Assembly: GCA_002401295.1 (NCBI GenBank)
Contig: NVSR01000130.1
Span: forward strand, 1-12,243
Direction: 5' to 3'
Length of the DNA stretch: 12,243 bases
DNA from: SAR324 cluster bacterium
GTDB taxonomy: Bacteria > SAR324 > XYD2-FULL-50-16
Part shown: one piece after another, positions 5,729-12,243 of the stretch
How the letters are laid out: every line of letters begins with the position of its first letter
Numbering within the stretch: position 1 is the stretch's first letter
Notes under the pieces: model-generated
Databases searched by the model: none
What the model saw: only the letters and a program-made list of their open reading frames with translations
What the model was told of the DNA's origin: nothing
Program-made: the position numbers and the translations under genes

Positions 5729-7747
5729 ATGTCAGAGAAGACCGTTAAAGAGATTTCAAAGGTTTGTGTCATAGGTTCTGGAACTATGGGTGCCGCTATT
5801 ACACAGCATTTTTTAATGAAAGGTCTCTCAGTTACGCTACTGGATCTCAAGCAAGAATTTTTAGATCGGGGATACAAGAATATCAGCACATCTCTAGATG
5901 AGGCTGTAAAACGGAGAATTATTTCCGAAGAGAAAAAAGCAAAACTACTACAAAACCTTGTTTGCACGACTAGCTATCAGGATATTGCCGATCGTGAATT
6001 TGTTGTGGAGGCTGTTTTCGAGAATTTCAAGATTAAGCAGGATGTTTTCCTGGAAGTTGAGAAGAATGTTTCCTCTGATTGTATCATTGCCAGCAATACT
6101 TCTTCTTTTTCCATTACAGAGCTAGGATCTGTAATGGAGAAACAAGAGCGTTTTCTCGGGGTTCACTACTTTTTTCATGCCGCCAAGAATAAATTGATCG
6201 AAATCATCCCCGGGCAGAAAACCTCCCAAAGCACTGTAGATAATCTCCAAAGTTTTTATTTTTCCAAAGATAAGGCACCTATTATTGTCAAAGATGTTCA
6301 GGGCTTCGCTATCAATCGATTTTTCGTACCTTGGCTGAATGAAGCAGCCCGACTGCTTGAAGAGGGACTGGGTAGTATTTCATTTATCGACCAAGTCGCA
6401 ATGAAAACCTTTCAGGTAGGAATGGGACCTTTTGCCTTAATGAATGCCACAGGTGTTCCCATTGCGATGCATGCGGCACAAACATTAGCTGATACCTTTG
6501 GCCCCATGTATGAGCCCTGTGAAAAACTTTGCAAGCAAGTAGAGTTGGCAATAGATTGGGATTGTGAATCTACTGACAGCCCCAAAAATGACGAACAGCA
6601 GATCAAAGAACGACTCTTAGCCATGTCTCTAGGTGTAGCAGCTCAGCTAGTGAGCGAGGGTGTGACTGATGTGACGGATACAGACCTGGGTGCTCGGTTG
6701 GGACTCCGCTGGCCTGTCGGTCCCTTTGAATTAATGAATCAACAGGGTTTTGGTGAAATAAAAACCATTGTAGAGAAGGTTTTTAAGACATGGGATCAGC
6801 CACTACCCAGTATTTTTAACTCTACAGAGCCAAGTAAGGGATTCAGCATCGAGCATGTTAAAGCTCATCAAATCGGCAATACAGGAGTTATAGAATTCAA
6901 TCGCCCTGATGCGATGAATGCGCTGAATGAGATCGTAGTGGCGCAACTTTCCGCTTGTTTCGACCAATTGGATCAAAACTCGGAGATTGAAAAAATTATT
7001 CTCTTCGGACGAGGAAAAGCCTTTGTAGCGGGTGCCGATATTAAATTTTTCGTTGATAACATTGCCGCTAAGGACCTTGAGCGGATTTATAGCTTCACTG
7101 AATTCGGACAAAAAGTCTTAGCTAAAATTGAAAATTCCAGCAAGCAAACTATCGCTTATCTGGATGGATTGGCACTGGGTGGAGGTTTAGAGTTAGCCCT
7201 TGCCTGTCAACATCGAGTCGCCACAAAGAAACTCTTTCTGGCCTTCCCTGAAACAGGAATTGGGATCTACCCCGGACTAGGCGGGACTCAACGCACCACG
7301 AGATTAATTGGCAAAGGTTTGGCAAAATACCTCATTGCCACGGGTAATGGCTTAGGAGCGGAACAAGCGCTGGAATATGGATTAGTCGATACTATCATTC
7401 AGAGTTTTGCTGATCTGAAGGATATTGCTCAAATATCCGTAGATAGTCAGGCAAGCCCATCCATCAAAGATTTTGCAGAGAATGCATTTAGTTCCTTCAA
7501 CGGAGAGTTAAGTCCTGAATTATTCAAGCAAGAGATCTTCCAAAAGTATCAAAAAGCACTTTCCAGAAAAGCGCCTCTGGCACTGCAAAAAGCTATGGAA
7601 CTCATTGAAGATGGGGCAGAGCTTGATCTTGAGGAAGCATTACAACTGGAAATGAAAAGTCTACATTGGATTTTCTCTACCAGCGATGCCAAAAGCGGTC
7701 TGGAAGGAATCATATATCGAAAAAAAGTCAGTTTCGAAGGTAAGTAA
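5729..7747 (+). CDS. 3-hydroxyacyl-CoA dehydrogenase / enoyl-CoA hydratase fusion, 672 aa
   Basis: This bifunctional beta-oxidation enzyme hydrates 2-enoyl-CoA and then oxidises the 3-hydroxyacyl-CoA with NAD. Order is dehydrogenase first: the NAD fold carries GSGTMG (16-21), SNTSS (122-126), catalytic His146 and Glu158, and Asn196; C-terminal dehydrogenase lobes cover about 190-260 and 291-357. The hydratase occupies about 380-560, with GGGLELAL (Glu488) and FPETG (Glu508), the two crotonase catalytic glutamates, and AFVAGADI at the oxyanion hole. This is the reverse of E. coli FadB and like B. subtilis FadN and archaeal fusions. The usual NP after the catalytic His is replaced by FHAAKN. 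AGGGAG lies 7-8 bases before the ATG. The thiolase follows after 97 bases. Confidence 0.95.
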   Translation: MSEKTVKEISKVCVIGSGTMGAAITQHFLMKGLSVTLLDLKQEFLDRGYKNISTSLDEAVKRRIISEEKKAKLLQNLVCTTSYQDIADREFVVEAVFENFKIKQDVFLEVEKNVSSDCIIASNTSSFSITELGSVMEKQERFLGVHYFFHAAKNKLIEIIPGQKTSQSTVDNLQSFYFSKDKAPIIVKDVQGFAINRFFVPWLNEAARLLEEGLGSISFIDQVAMKTFQVGMGPFALMNATGVPIAMHAAQTLADTFGPMYEPCEKLCKQVELAIDWDCESTDSPKNDEQQIKERLLAMSLGVAAQLVSEGVTDVTDTDLGARLGLRWPVGPFELMNQQGFGEIKTIVEKVFKTWDQPLPSIFNSTEPSKGFSIEHVKAHQIGNTGVIEFNRPDAMNALNEIVVAQLSACFDQLDQNSEIEKIILFGRGKAFVAGADIKFFVDNIAAKDLERIYSFTEFGQKVLAKIENSSKQTIAYLDGLALGGGLELALACQHRVATKKLFLAFPETGIGIYPGLGGTQRTTRLIGKGLAKYLIATGNGLGAEQALEYGLVDTIIQSFADLKDIAQISVDSQASPSIKDFAENAFSSFNGELSPELFKQEIFQKYQKALSRKAPLALQKAMELIEDGAELDLEEALQLEMKSLHWIFSTSDAKSGLEGIIYRKKVSFEGK

Positions 7748-7756
7748 AAAGATAAC

Positions 7757-7795
7757 CTCCCCATTTCATGTAGATGGGGAGAACTCTACCCTCCC
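7757..7795 (+). other. Intercistronic hairpin with a competing alternative stem
   Basis: CTCCCCAT (7757-7764) pairs perfectly with ATGGGGAG (7774-7781) around a 9-nt loop. The same GGGAG (7777-7781) can instead pair with CTCCC (7791-7795), so the two stems exclude each other. A third pairing, ACTCT (7783-7787) with AGAGT (7807-7811), is also possible. No T tract follows. It may shape mRNA stability or thiolase translation. Confidence 0.45.
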
Positions 7796-7844
7796 AAAGT
7801 AATGTGAGAGTCCTTCTAACAACCTCCAAGGAAAGCTAGAGATA

Positions 7845-8978
7845 ATGGATGCTTATATCGTAGAAGCAAAACGAACTCCAATCGGTCGTTCTCATCAGGA
7901 TAAAGGAATACTACGGAACATTCGTGCCGATGAACTTTTGGCCAAGTTGATGACATATTTTGCCAAAGAAGTGATCCCTGCAGAAAAAGTGGATGATGTA
8001 CTCATTGGCTGCGTGGGACAACACCTGGAGCAAGGAAAGAATCTAGGCCGCCTCGCGGGACTATTAGCGGGCTTTCCTGAAAGTGTGCCGGCAACAACTA
8101 TTAATCGACTTTGTGGTTCTAGCTTGCAGGCCTTTAATTTTGGAGCGGCAAACCTGGAATGTGGACAGGATGCCATCATCTTGGCCGGAGGGGTAGAGCA
8201 CATGCATCACGTGCCGATGCTGGCTGCTCTTGATTATCATGAAGAATTGTTAAAACAATATGAATTTCCCTTCAATAATATGGGATTGACGGCAGAGAAA
8301 GTCGCCAAGGCATACGAAATCAGTCGCCAGGAGCAGGATGAATTTGCTCAGGAAAGTCACCGCAAGGCAGTCAAGGCACAAGAGTCAGGATATTTTGACA
8401 CGGAAATTCTGGGAATCCAAGTTGGTTCGGACTTAGTTACACAAGACCAGAGTCCTAGAGGCAATACGACTTTAGAACGTTTGGGAGAGTTGAAAACCAT
8501 CTTTATGGAAAAGGGTACTGTCACAGCTGGTAATAGTTCTCCCTTAAATGATGGTGCCAGTCTGACTTGTCTCGCCAACGCAGCAAGCTGTAGGGAACTT
8601 GGTTTAAAAAAACGAGCTCAAGTGATTGGTTTTTCAGTAGTTGGTTTAGATCCAACGATGATGGGCATGGGACCTGTACCAGCCGTACAAAAATTATTGC
8701 AACGACAAAGAATGACTGTGGATGATGTCGATCTGTTTGAGATCAATGAGGCCTTTGCCAGTCAATCCATCGCCAGTATTCGGGAGTTAAAGATCCCCAC
8801 AGAAAAAGTGAATCCGGCTGGTGGTGCCATTGCCTTAGGACATCCTTTGGGATGTACGGGGACCCGGCTCATTACAACATTACTGCACAATCTGGAGCGA
8901 CTGGATCAAGAAGTCGGTGTGGCAGCAATGTGTATCGGCCATGGCCAGGGAATTGCGACAATGATTAAAAGGGGATAA
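7845..8978 (+). CDS. fadA: Thiolase (acetyl-CoA C-acyltransferase), 377 aa
   Basis: It should cleave 3-oxoacyl-CoA with CoA to acetyl-CoA and a shortened acyl-CoA, or run in reverse. The nucleophile Cys90 is in NRLCGSS, the loop NEAFA is at 301-305, catalytic His333 is in GHPLG, and the second catalytic cysteine Cys363 is in CIGHGQG, where His replaces the common Gly. Length is typical for class II thiolases, slightly on the short side. AAGGAA (7828-7833) lies 11 bases before the ATG. The stop codon is 2 bases before the start of the AOR-family gene, so these two genes are probably translationally coupled. It pairs naturally with the fusion enzyme upstream; the symbol follows that role and is not proof of orthology. 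Confidence 0.93.
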   Translation: MDAYIVEAKRTPIGRSHQDKGILRNIRADELLAKLMTYFAKEVIPAEKVDDVLIGCVGQHLEQGKNLGRLAGLLAGFPESVPATTINRLCGSSLQAFNFGAANLECGQDAIILAGGVEHMHHVPMLAALDYHEELLKQYEFPFNNMGLTAEKVAKAYEISRQEQDEFAQESHRKAVKAQESGYFDTEILGIQVGSDLVTQDQSPRGNTTLERLGELKTIFMEKGTVTAGNSSPLNDGASLTCLANAASCRELGLKKRAQVIGFSVVGLDPTMMGMGPVPAVQKLLQRQRMTVDDVDLFEINEAFASQSIASIRELKIPTEKVNPAGGAIALGHPLGCTGTRLITTLLHNLERLDQEVGVAAMCIGHGQGIATMIKRG

Positions 8979-8980
8979 AT

Positions 8981-11311
8981 ATGGAACGAAGTATTCGGGA
9001 AAAGGTAAATCGCCTGCTAGAGCGCATGCACAAAACACCTCAGTATCCCACACAGGGAGCGACTCTCTTCGTTGATTTGGAAAAGAGAGAAAGCCAAAGA
9101 GCTTATCTACCCCAAAAAGTTGTTACCACCTTTTTGGGTGGGCGAGGGGCTAATATGTATTTGCTTTACAACTTACTGCTGGAAGAAAAAGAGGCACTGG
9201 ACCCAGAAGTTCCCTTGATTTTCGGATCGGGAGTCTTGACTAGTACGGCTTCTTGCGCCACCAGGGGAAATTTCACCAGTTGTTCTCCAGACAGCCATGC
9301 CATTTTGGATACTAGTGGAGGCGATTATTTCCCTTCTTTCCTCAAACGACATGGTTATGATCACCTCGTGCTTTACGGCAAGAATGCTCAGTGGACACTC
9401 TTAAAGATCAGCGGCGATCAGATTGATTTCCTGGATGCCACTGGTTACTTGGGTATGAACAACCTGGAATTTGCAGAAACAATTGAAAAAGACTTTGATT
9501 GTAAAGAACGCAAAGACATGGCGATGGCCAGAATCACCAGTGCCGGAGAAAATCTGGCTCTGAATAGCGGCATCATGGGTGGCATCAAAGCCATTTGGGC
9601 TCGTGGAGGTGGTGGTGCCAAAATGGGATCCCTGGCTTTGAAAGGAATCATGGTCTACGGCAAACCACCCGCCATTGAACTGAGTGATGCCTTCAAGGAA
9701 GCCAATAAAAAGATTCGTAAAAAAGTCTTATCTACCAGTGTGATTCGCAATGCACTCAAGAAAGTAGGAACTCCCTTTCTCTACAAACCCAGTAGAGTTC
9801 TGGGGGCACTGGGAACCAAGAACAACCAGGAAACCGGTTGGTATGAAAGTTTGGATGCGGACAATTTTGATCCCTATCGGCCTGGTATGGATGGTTGCTT
9901 TAAATGTCCAGTACGTTGTCGTGCCAAGAATGACATGACCCCCGAAGGTAAGAGTGGCTGGGGAGCCAACGCATTGAAAGGTTTGACGGGAAATGCCAGT
10001 TATGACAAAGCACAAGCGGAAATCGAACACAAGCACACGAAAAAATATAAGGGCATTCACAATGACAATGTCTTTGATAAATATGATAAAGGTGATGGTC
10101 CAGAATATGTGACAGTAGGTAAATTTGGTCCTAATATTGGCTTGAGAGAACCAGAGCATATCCTAAGATTAAACAATATTCTTAATGACTTAGGTCTAGA
10201 TTCAGCCAGTACGGGGGGAGCGATTGGCTGGGCACTTGAATTATTTGAGCGAGGTATCATCACTCTGGAAGATACGGGAGGCCTGGATCTTTCTTATGGT
10301 AACTATGAAGCAATTGAACGATTGCTCTTCATGACGGCCAAGCGAGAAGGTTTTGGTGATGTGGTTGCCGACTCAGGACGAGCAGTTGAATACGGCAAAT
10401 ATCCTGAAGAAGCCTTGAAATATCGAATGACCGTCAAAGGTCTGTTCCAATCCGATCCTCATGACGCACGAATTTTGAAAGCTTTCGCCCTCGGGCTTTC
10501 CGTTGCCACAAGAGGTATGGATCACCTGAGAAATCGCGCTACACTGGAGATCAATGCTCGCATCAATGATGATCAAGCATTCAAAACAGCTCTCTACGGA
10601 GGTCTAGTCTCCCCCGAACCCAATAGTTATGAGGGAAAGGAATATGCGGTCAGACGTTGTGAAGATATCTATGCGGCAGGCGATGCTGTCGGTATGTGCC
10701 GGTTCGATACACAACTATTTAACTCCCCGAGTCTTCCCAATGGCGAAGATTTTTCCGCTCAAATCAAAGAGCTGACAGGAATTGAGTTTACGGAAGCTCA
10801 GATTATTGAAGTGGGAAAAAATATTACGGGTTTAGAGCGTATGATCAATTTCAGACTGGGATTGCGTGGCAAGGATGATACCCTGCCTCGTCGCTGGTTC
10901 GAAGAAGGCAATACTTCCGGTCCTTTTAAGGGAGAAAAAATTGAATATGACAAGTATGAAACAATGAAAGCACGCTTCTACCAGATCACCGACCTGAATA
11001 TTGAGGGGACGGCAAAACTGGATTGGCATGAAAAATTGTCGAGTATCACAACTGGTTTTGCTATTCGTGTCACACTGCCTCAAGATTTCCCTGGTGCCCC
11101 GGAACAGGCAGTGATTATTGATGAATATATAACTAATATCAACGAATTATGGGAAGCACTACGTAGAAAACTACCGGAAGCAAGTTCACTATTTGATGAT
11201 CTATCTCTGTCGATAGCCGTGAATGATCAAATGATTCTTAGTGGCGCAAATAGGGCTGCATTAAAAAATGGAGATCAAGTATCTTTGGTTCCAGCTCTTG
11301 CGGGTGGATGA
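8981..11311 (+). CDS. Tungsten-type aldehyde:ferredoxin oxidoreductase (AOR/BamB family) fused to a MoaD-like domain, 776 aa
   Basis: The first ~690 residues are an AOR-family enzyme: FLGGRGANMY (51-60) and ATRGNFTSC (93-101) for the bis-pterin cofactor, GGGGAKMGS (209-217), and the [4Fe-4S] ligands Cys306, Cys309, Cys313 (CFKCPVRC) with Cys573 (GMC). The signature EYVTVGKFGPNIG (375-387) and RGMDHLRN (511-518) suggest the BamB-like branch, whose members act on aldehydes or, in BamB, reduce benzoyl-CoA. A stretch rich in Lys, His and Asp fills about 322-371. Residues ~692-776 look like a MoaD/ThiS ubiquitin fold, ending VSLVPALAGG directly before the stop, as in sulfur carriers. Usual family members are about 600-650 aa without this tail. 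It is cytoplasmic, needs ferredoxin or another partner not seen here, and starts with AAGGGG as its ribosome site. Substrate is uncertain. Confidence 0.93.
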   Translation: MERSIREKVNRLLERMHKTPQYPTQGATLFVDLEKRESQRAYLPQKVVTTFLGGRGANMYLLYNLLLEEKEALDPEVPLIFGSGVLTSTASCATRGNFTSCSPDSHAILDTSGGDYFPSFLKRHGYDHLVLYGKNAQWTLLKISGDQIDFLDATGYLGMNNLEFAETIEKDFDCKERKDMAMARITSAGENLALNSGIMGGIKAIWARGGGGAKMGSLALKGIMVYGKPPAIELSDAFKEANKKIRKKVLSTSVIRNALKKVGTPFLYKPSRVLGALGTKNNQETGWYESLDADNFDPYRPGMDGCFKCPVRCRAKNDMTPEGKSGWGANALKGLTGNASYDKAQAEIEHKHTKKYKGIHNDNVFDKYDKGDGPEYVTVGKFGPNIGLREPEHILRLNNILNDLGLDSASTGGAIGWALELFERGIITLEDTGGLDLSYGNYEAIERLLFMTAKREGFGDVVADSGRAVEYGKYPEEALKYRMTVKGLFQSDPHDARILKAFALGLSVATRGMDHLRNRATLEINARINDDQAFKTALYGGLVSPEPNSYEGKEYAVRRCEDIYAAGDAVGMCRFDTQLFNSPSLPNGEDFSAQIKELTGIEFTEAQIIEVGKNITGLERMINFRLGLRGKDDTLPRRWFEEGNTSGPFKGEKIEYDKYETMKARFYQITDLNIEGTAKLDWHEKLSSITTGFAIRVTLPQDFPGAPEQAVIIDEYITNINELWEALRRKLPEASSLFDDLSLSIAVNDQMILSGANRAALKNGDQVSLVPALAGG
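11054..11308 (+). other. MoaD/ThiS-like C-terminal domain within the AOR-family protein
   Basis: Residues ~692-776 follow the MoaD pattern: a first strand (FAIRVTLP), a helix (NINELWEALRRKLP), a middle strand (LSLSIAVNDQMI), then LKNGDQVSLVPALAGG. In MoaD the terminal Gly-Gly is adenylated and thiocarboxylated to give sulfur to pterin. The di-glycine here is at the exact C-terminus and so chemically available. Confidence 0.8.
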
Positions 11312-11361
11312 ATAATATCCAAAGGATAGCCTTACTTACCTGCTCTGTGATGAACCTTTGT

Positions 11362-11400
11362 TTCACTACAGAAGGCACAAAGAACACGAAGAAATATAAG
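11362..11400 (+). repeat. Dispersed-repeat-like tract (CACAGAG...AGAACAC type)
   Basis: GAAGGCACAAAGAACACGAA and its flanks resemble a common bacterial intergenic repeat built from CACAGAG-like units. A possible inverted partner, GTGTTCT, is at 11484-11490, complementary to AGAACAC at 11381-11387. Single copy here, identified by pattern only. Confidence 0.35.
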
Positions 11401-11424
11401 AGAAGTAGTACAAAAACTGAATAC

Positions 11425-11448
11425 AGCGAAAATTCGCTATTTTTTTTT
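11425..11448 (+). terminator. Rho-independent terminator of the operon
   Basis: AGCGAA (11425-11430) and TTCGCT (11433-11438) form a short stem with an A-rich loop, followed by A and then nine T (11440-11448). It lies 114 bases after the AOR-family stop codon and is the best candidate for the end of the operon transcript. The stem is short, so some read-through is likely. Confidence 0.5.
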
Positions 11449-11572
11449 GATGCTACTCTTAGTATTCGGCTGGTTTTGTTTTTGTGTTCTAAGAGGTTTT
11501 TGGGACTAAAAATTTTGGGGCAAACGTTCTCTCAAGCTGTAAAGGCCTGCAGAAGTTCGGGGAGGAAACCAT

Positions 11573-11595
11573 TTGGGGACATGAGATGCCCCCAA
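11573..11595. other. Imperfect palindrome between convergent genes
   Basis: TTGGGG (11573-11578) pairs with CCCCAA (11590-11595) and, after one A-C mismatch, CAT with ATG around GAG. It lies 14 bases beyond the stop codon of the minus-strand gene and could mark the 3' end of its mRNA. No T tract on either strand. Confidence 0.35.
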
Positions 11596-11609
11596 CTTAT
11601 AAAGAAGAA

Positions 11610-12243
11610 TTAACTCTTTTGGATTACTACAGACCAGGAACCGTCAGTAAGTTGCTTTTGCTCTAGGATCGTATGTCCTTCCAACTTAACAGAGTTGGGT
11701 ACATTTTCGATGGGTGCTCCATCATCCAGTAGAATTGCTAAGGTTTGTCCTGCAACCATAGGAGCCAGGGCTAACTTAGTTTTCACAAAGTTCATTGGGC
11801 AGGAAACTCCTTTGAAGTCCTTAAAAACATCAGTTTCCGCTGCTTGCTCTATCGTCTCTAGGGGCGCTGCTTTGCTTTCTGCCACAGGTGCCTTTGCTTC
11901 TACTTGGGCAGTCGCTGATTGTGAGGCGGAAACTTTGAACTGCAAAGTATCATCCATGCCATCATAAAGCTCTTTCATTTGATCTGCTAATTCGTAGATC
12001 AATGCCTCCTGACTCAATAAAGCTTGGTCATCTTCTGCCTGAGCCAAGCTGATCAAAGCTTGGAAGCTCTTGGGAATCAATCCGGCTCGGATGAAATGCT
12101 GCTGGAACATCTCATAAGTTTTTGCCGGTGAATTGCTCTCAATGCCTCTAGTGACTAACAGGGAGTGAGCGGCATGGTGCAATACTTGGGCAAGAACTTG
12201 CTCTTTCGGATTACTCAGTGCCTCGCCAGACTCTAATTGCTTG
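11610..12243 (-). CDS. C-terminal part of a HEPN-like/TusA-like multidomain protein (5' partial)
   Basis: The frame is open to the right edge, so the start lies outside; 210 residues are visible. The first ~100 are helical (VLAQVLHHAAHSLLVTRGIE, then FQQHFIRAGLI and ELADQMKELYDG), resembling the HEPN-like helical region found after some nitrite/sulfite reductases. An Ala/Glu-rich linker follows, then a TusA-like domain: FKGVSCPMNFVKTKLAL, with the sulfur-accepting cysteine at visible residue 148, and LLDDGAPIENVPNSV. TusA-like domains carry sulfur as a persulfide. By context with known fusions, the missing N-terminal part could be a sulfite reductase or similar sulfur enzyme; this is inference. 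The first in-frame start-like codon in view, a TTG at 12180-12182, is not taken as the true start, because coding-like sequence continues upstream of it. The gene is convergent with the operon. Confidence 0.85.
   Translation of the reverse strand, partial: KQLESGEALSNPKEQVLAQVLHHAAHSLLVTRGIESNSPAKTYEMFQQHFIRAGLIPKSFQALISLAQAEDDQALLSQEALIYELADQMKELYDGMDDTLQFKVSASQSATAQVEAKAPVAESKAAPLETIEQAAETDVFKDFKGVSCPMNFVKTKLALAPMVAGQTLAILLDDGAPIENVPNSVKLEGHTILEQKQLTDGSWSVVIQKS

Larger units (their letters stand above)
11312..11609. other. Intergenic region between convergent genes
   Basis: It holds a dispersed-repeat-like tract (11362-11400), a terminator-like hairpin (11425-11448) and an imperfect palindrome (11573-11595). 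One plus-strand frame stays open from 11308 to 11613 but runs through both the repeat and the terminator and is not protein-like, so no gene is called. Confidence 0.6.

Noticed and set aside
9728..10159. Minus-strand 143-codon frame inside the AOR-family gene
   Set aside because: A shadow of the strongly supported plus-strand coding sequence, with Phe/Ile/Thr-rich composition typical of antisense frames.
11308..11613. Plus-strand 101-codon frame overlapping the AOR-family stop by ATGA
   Set aside because: It runs through the repeat-like tract and the T run of the terminator, has erratic composition and no recognisable fold or clear ribosome site.

Overview
The window looks like chromosomal DNA from a bacterium of moderate-to-low GC (about 40% by eye). 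The gene content suggests an anaerobe or facultative anaerobe that oxidises acids: a tungsten-type aldehyde oxidoreductase family enzyme, a dehydrogenase-first beta-oxidation fusion protein, and tandem-ACT proteins beside acyl-CoA ligases. This mix is familiar from Deltaproteobacteria-like lineages, but no marker gene is present, so the taxon is a low-confidence inference. No rRNA, tRNA, CRISPR array, transposase or phage gene was found.

Layout. Positions 1-658 are T-rich and mostly non-coding; a possible 3' end of an upstream membrane-protein gene (3-182) and some terminator-like hairpins can be seen. A 77-aa unknown protein with a perfect Shine-Dalgarno follows (659-892), then a four-helix CopD-like membrane protein (1116-1595). 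A 774-base intergenic region (1596-2369) carries dispersed-repeat-like sequence and three copies of a 15-bp palindrome. One palindrome lies in the spacer of a good sigma70-type promoter.

The core is a six-gene block on the plus strand, 2370-11311: AMP-forming acyl-CoA synthetase, tandem ACT-domain protein, ketopantoate-reductase-family dehydrogenase, 3-hydroxyacyl-CoA dehydrogenase/enoyl-CoA hydratase fusion, thiolase, and a 776-aa AOR/BamB-family oxidoreductase. The last protein ends in a MoaD/ThiS-like ubiquitin fold with a terminal Gly-Gly. A weak intrinsic terminator (11425-11448) follows. Each of the three long intercistronic gaps contains a hairpin. A convergent gene enters from the right edge on the minus strand (11610-12243); its visible C-terminal part joins a helical HEPN-like region, an Ala/Glu-rich linker and a TusA-like sulfur-carrier domain.

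How the genes may work together (inference): the AOR-family enzyme interconverts an aldehyde and an acid, or reduces/oxidises a CoA ester as BamB does. The ligase makes the acyl-CoA, the fusion protein hydrates and oxidises it, and the thiolase releases acetyl-CoA. The ACT protein may sense an amino acid, which would suit an amino-acid-derived substrate. No acyl-CoA dehydrogenase, ETF or ferredoxin gene is in the window, so the pathway is incomplete here. The most notable features are the AOR-MoaD fusion and the palindrome array in front of the operon.
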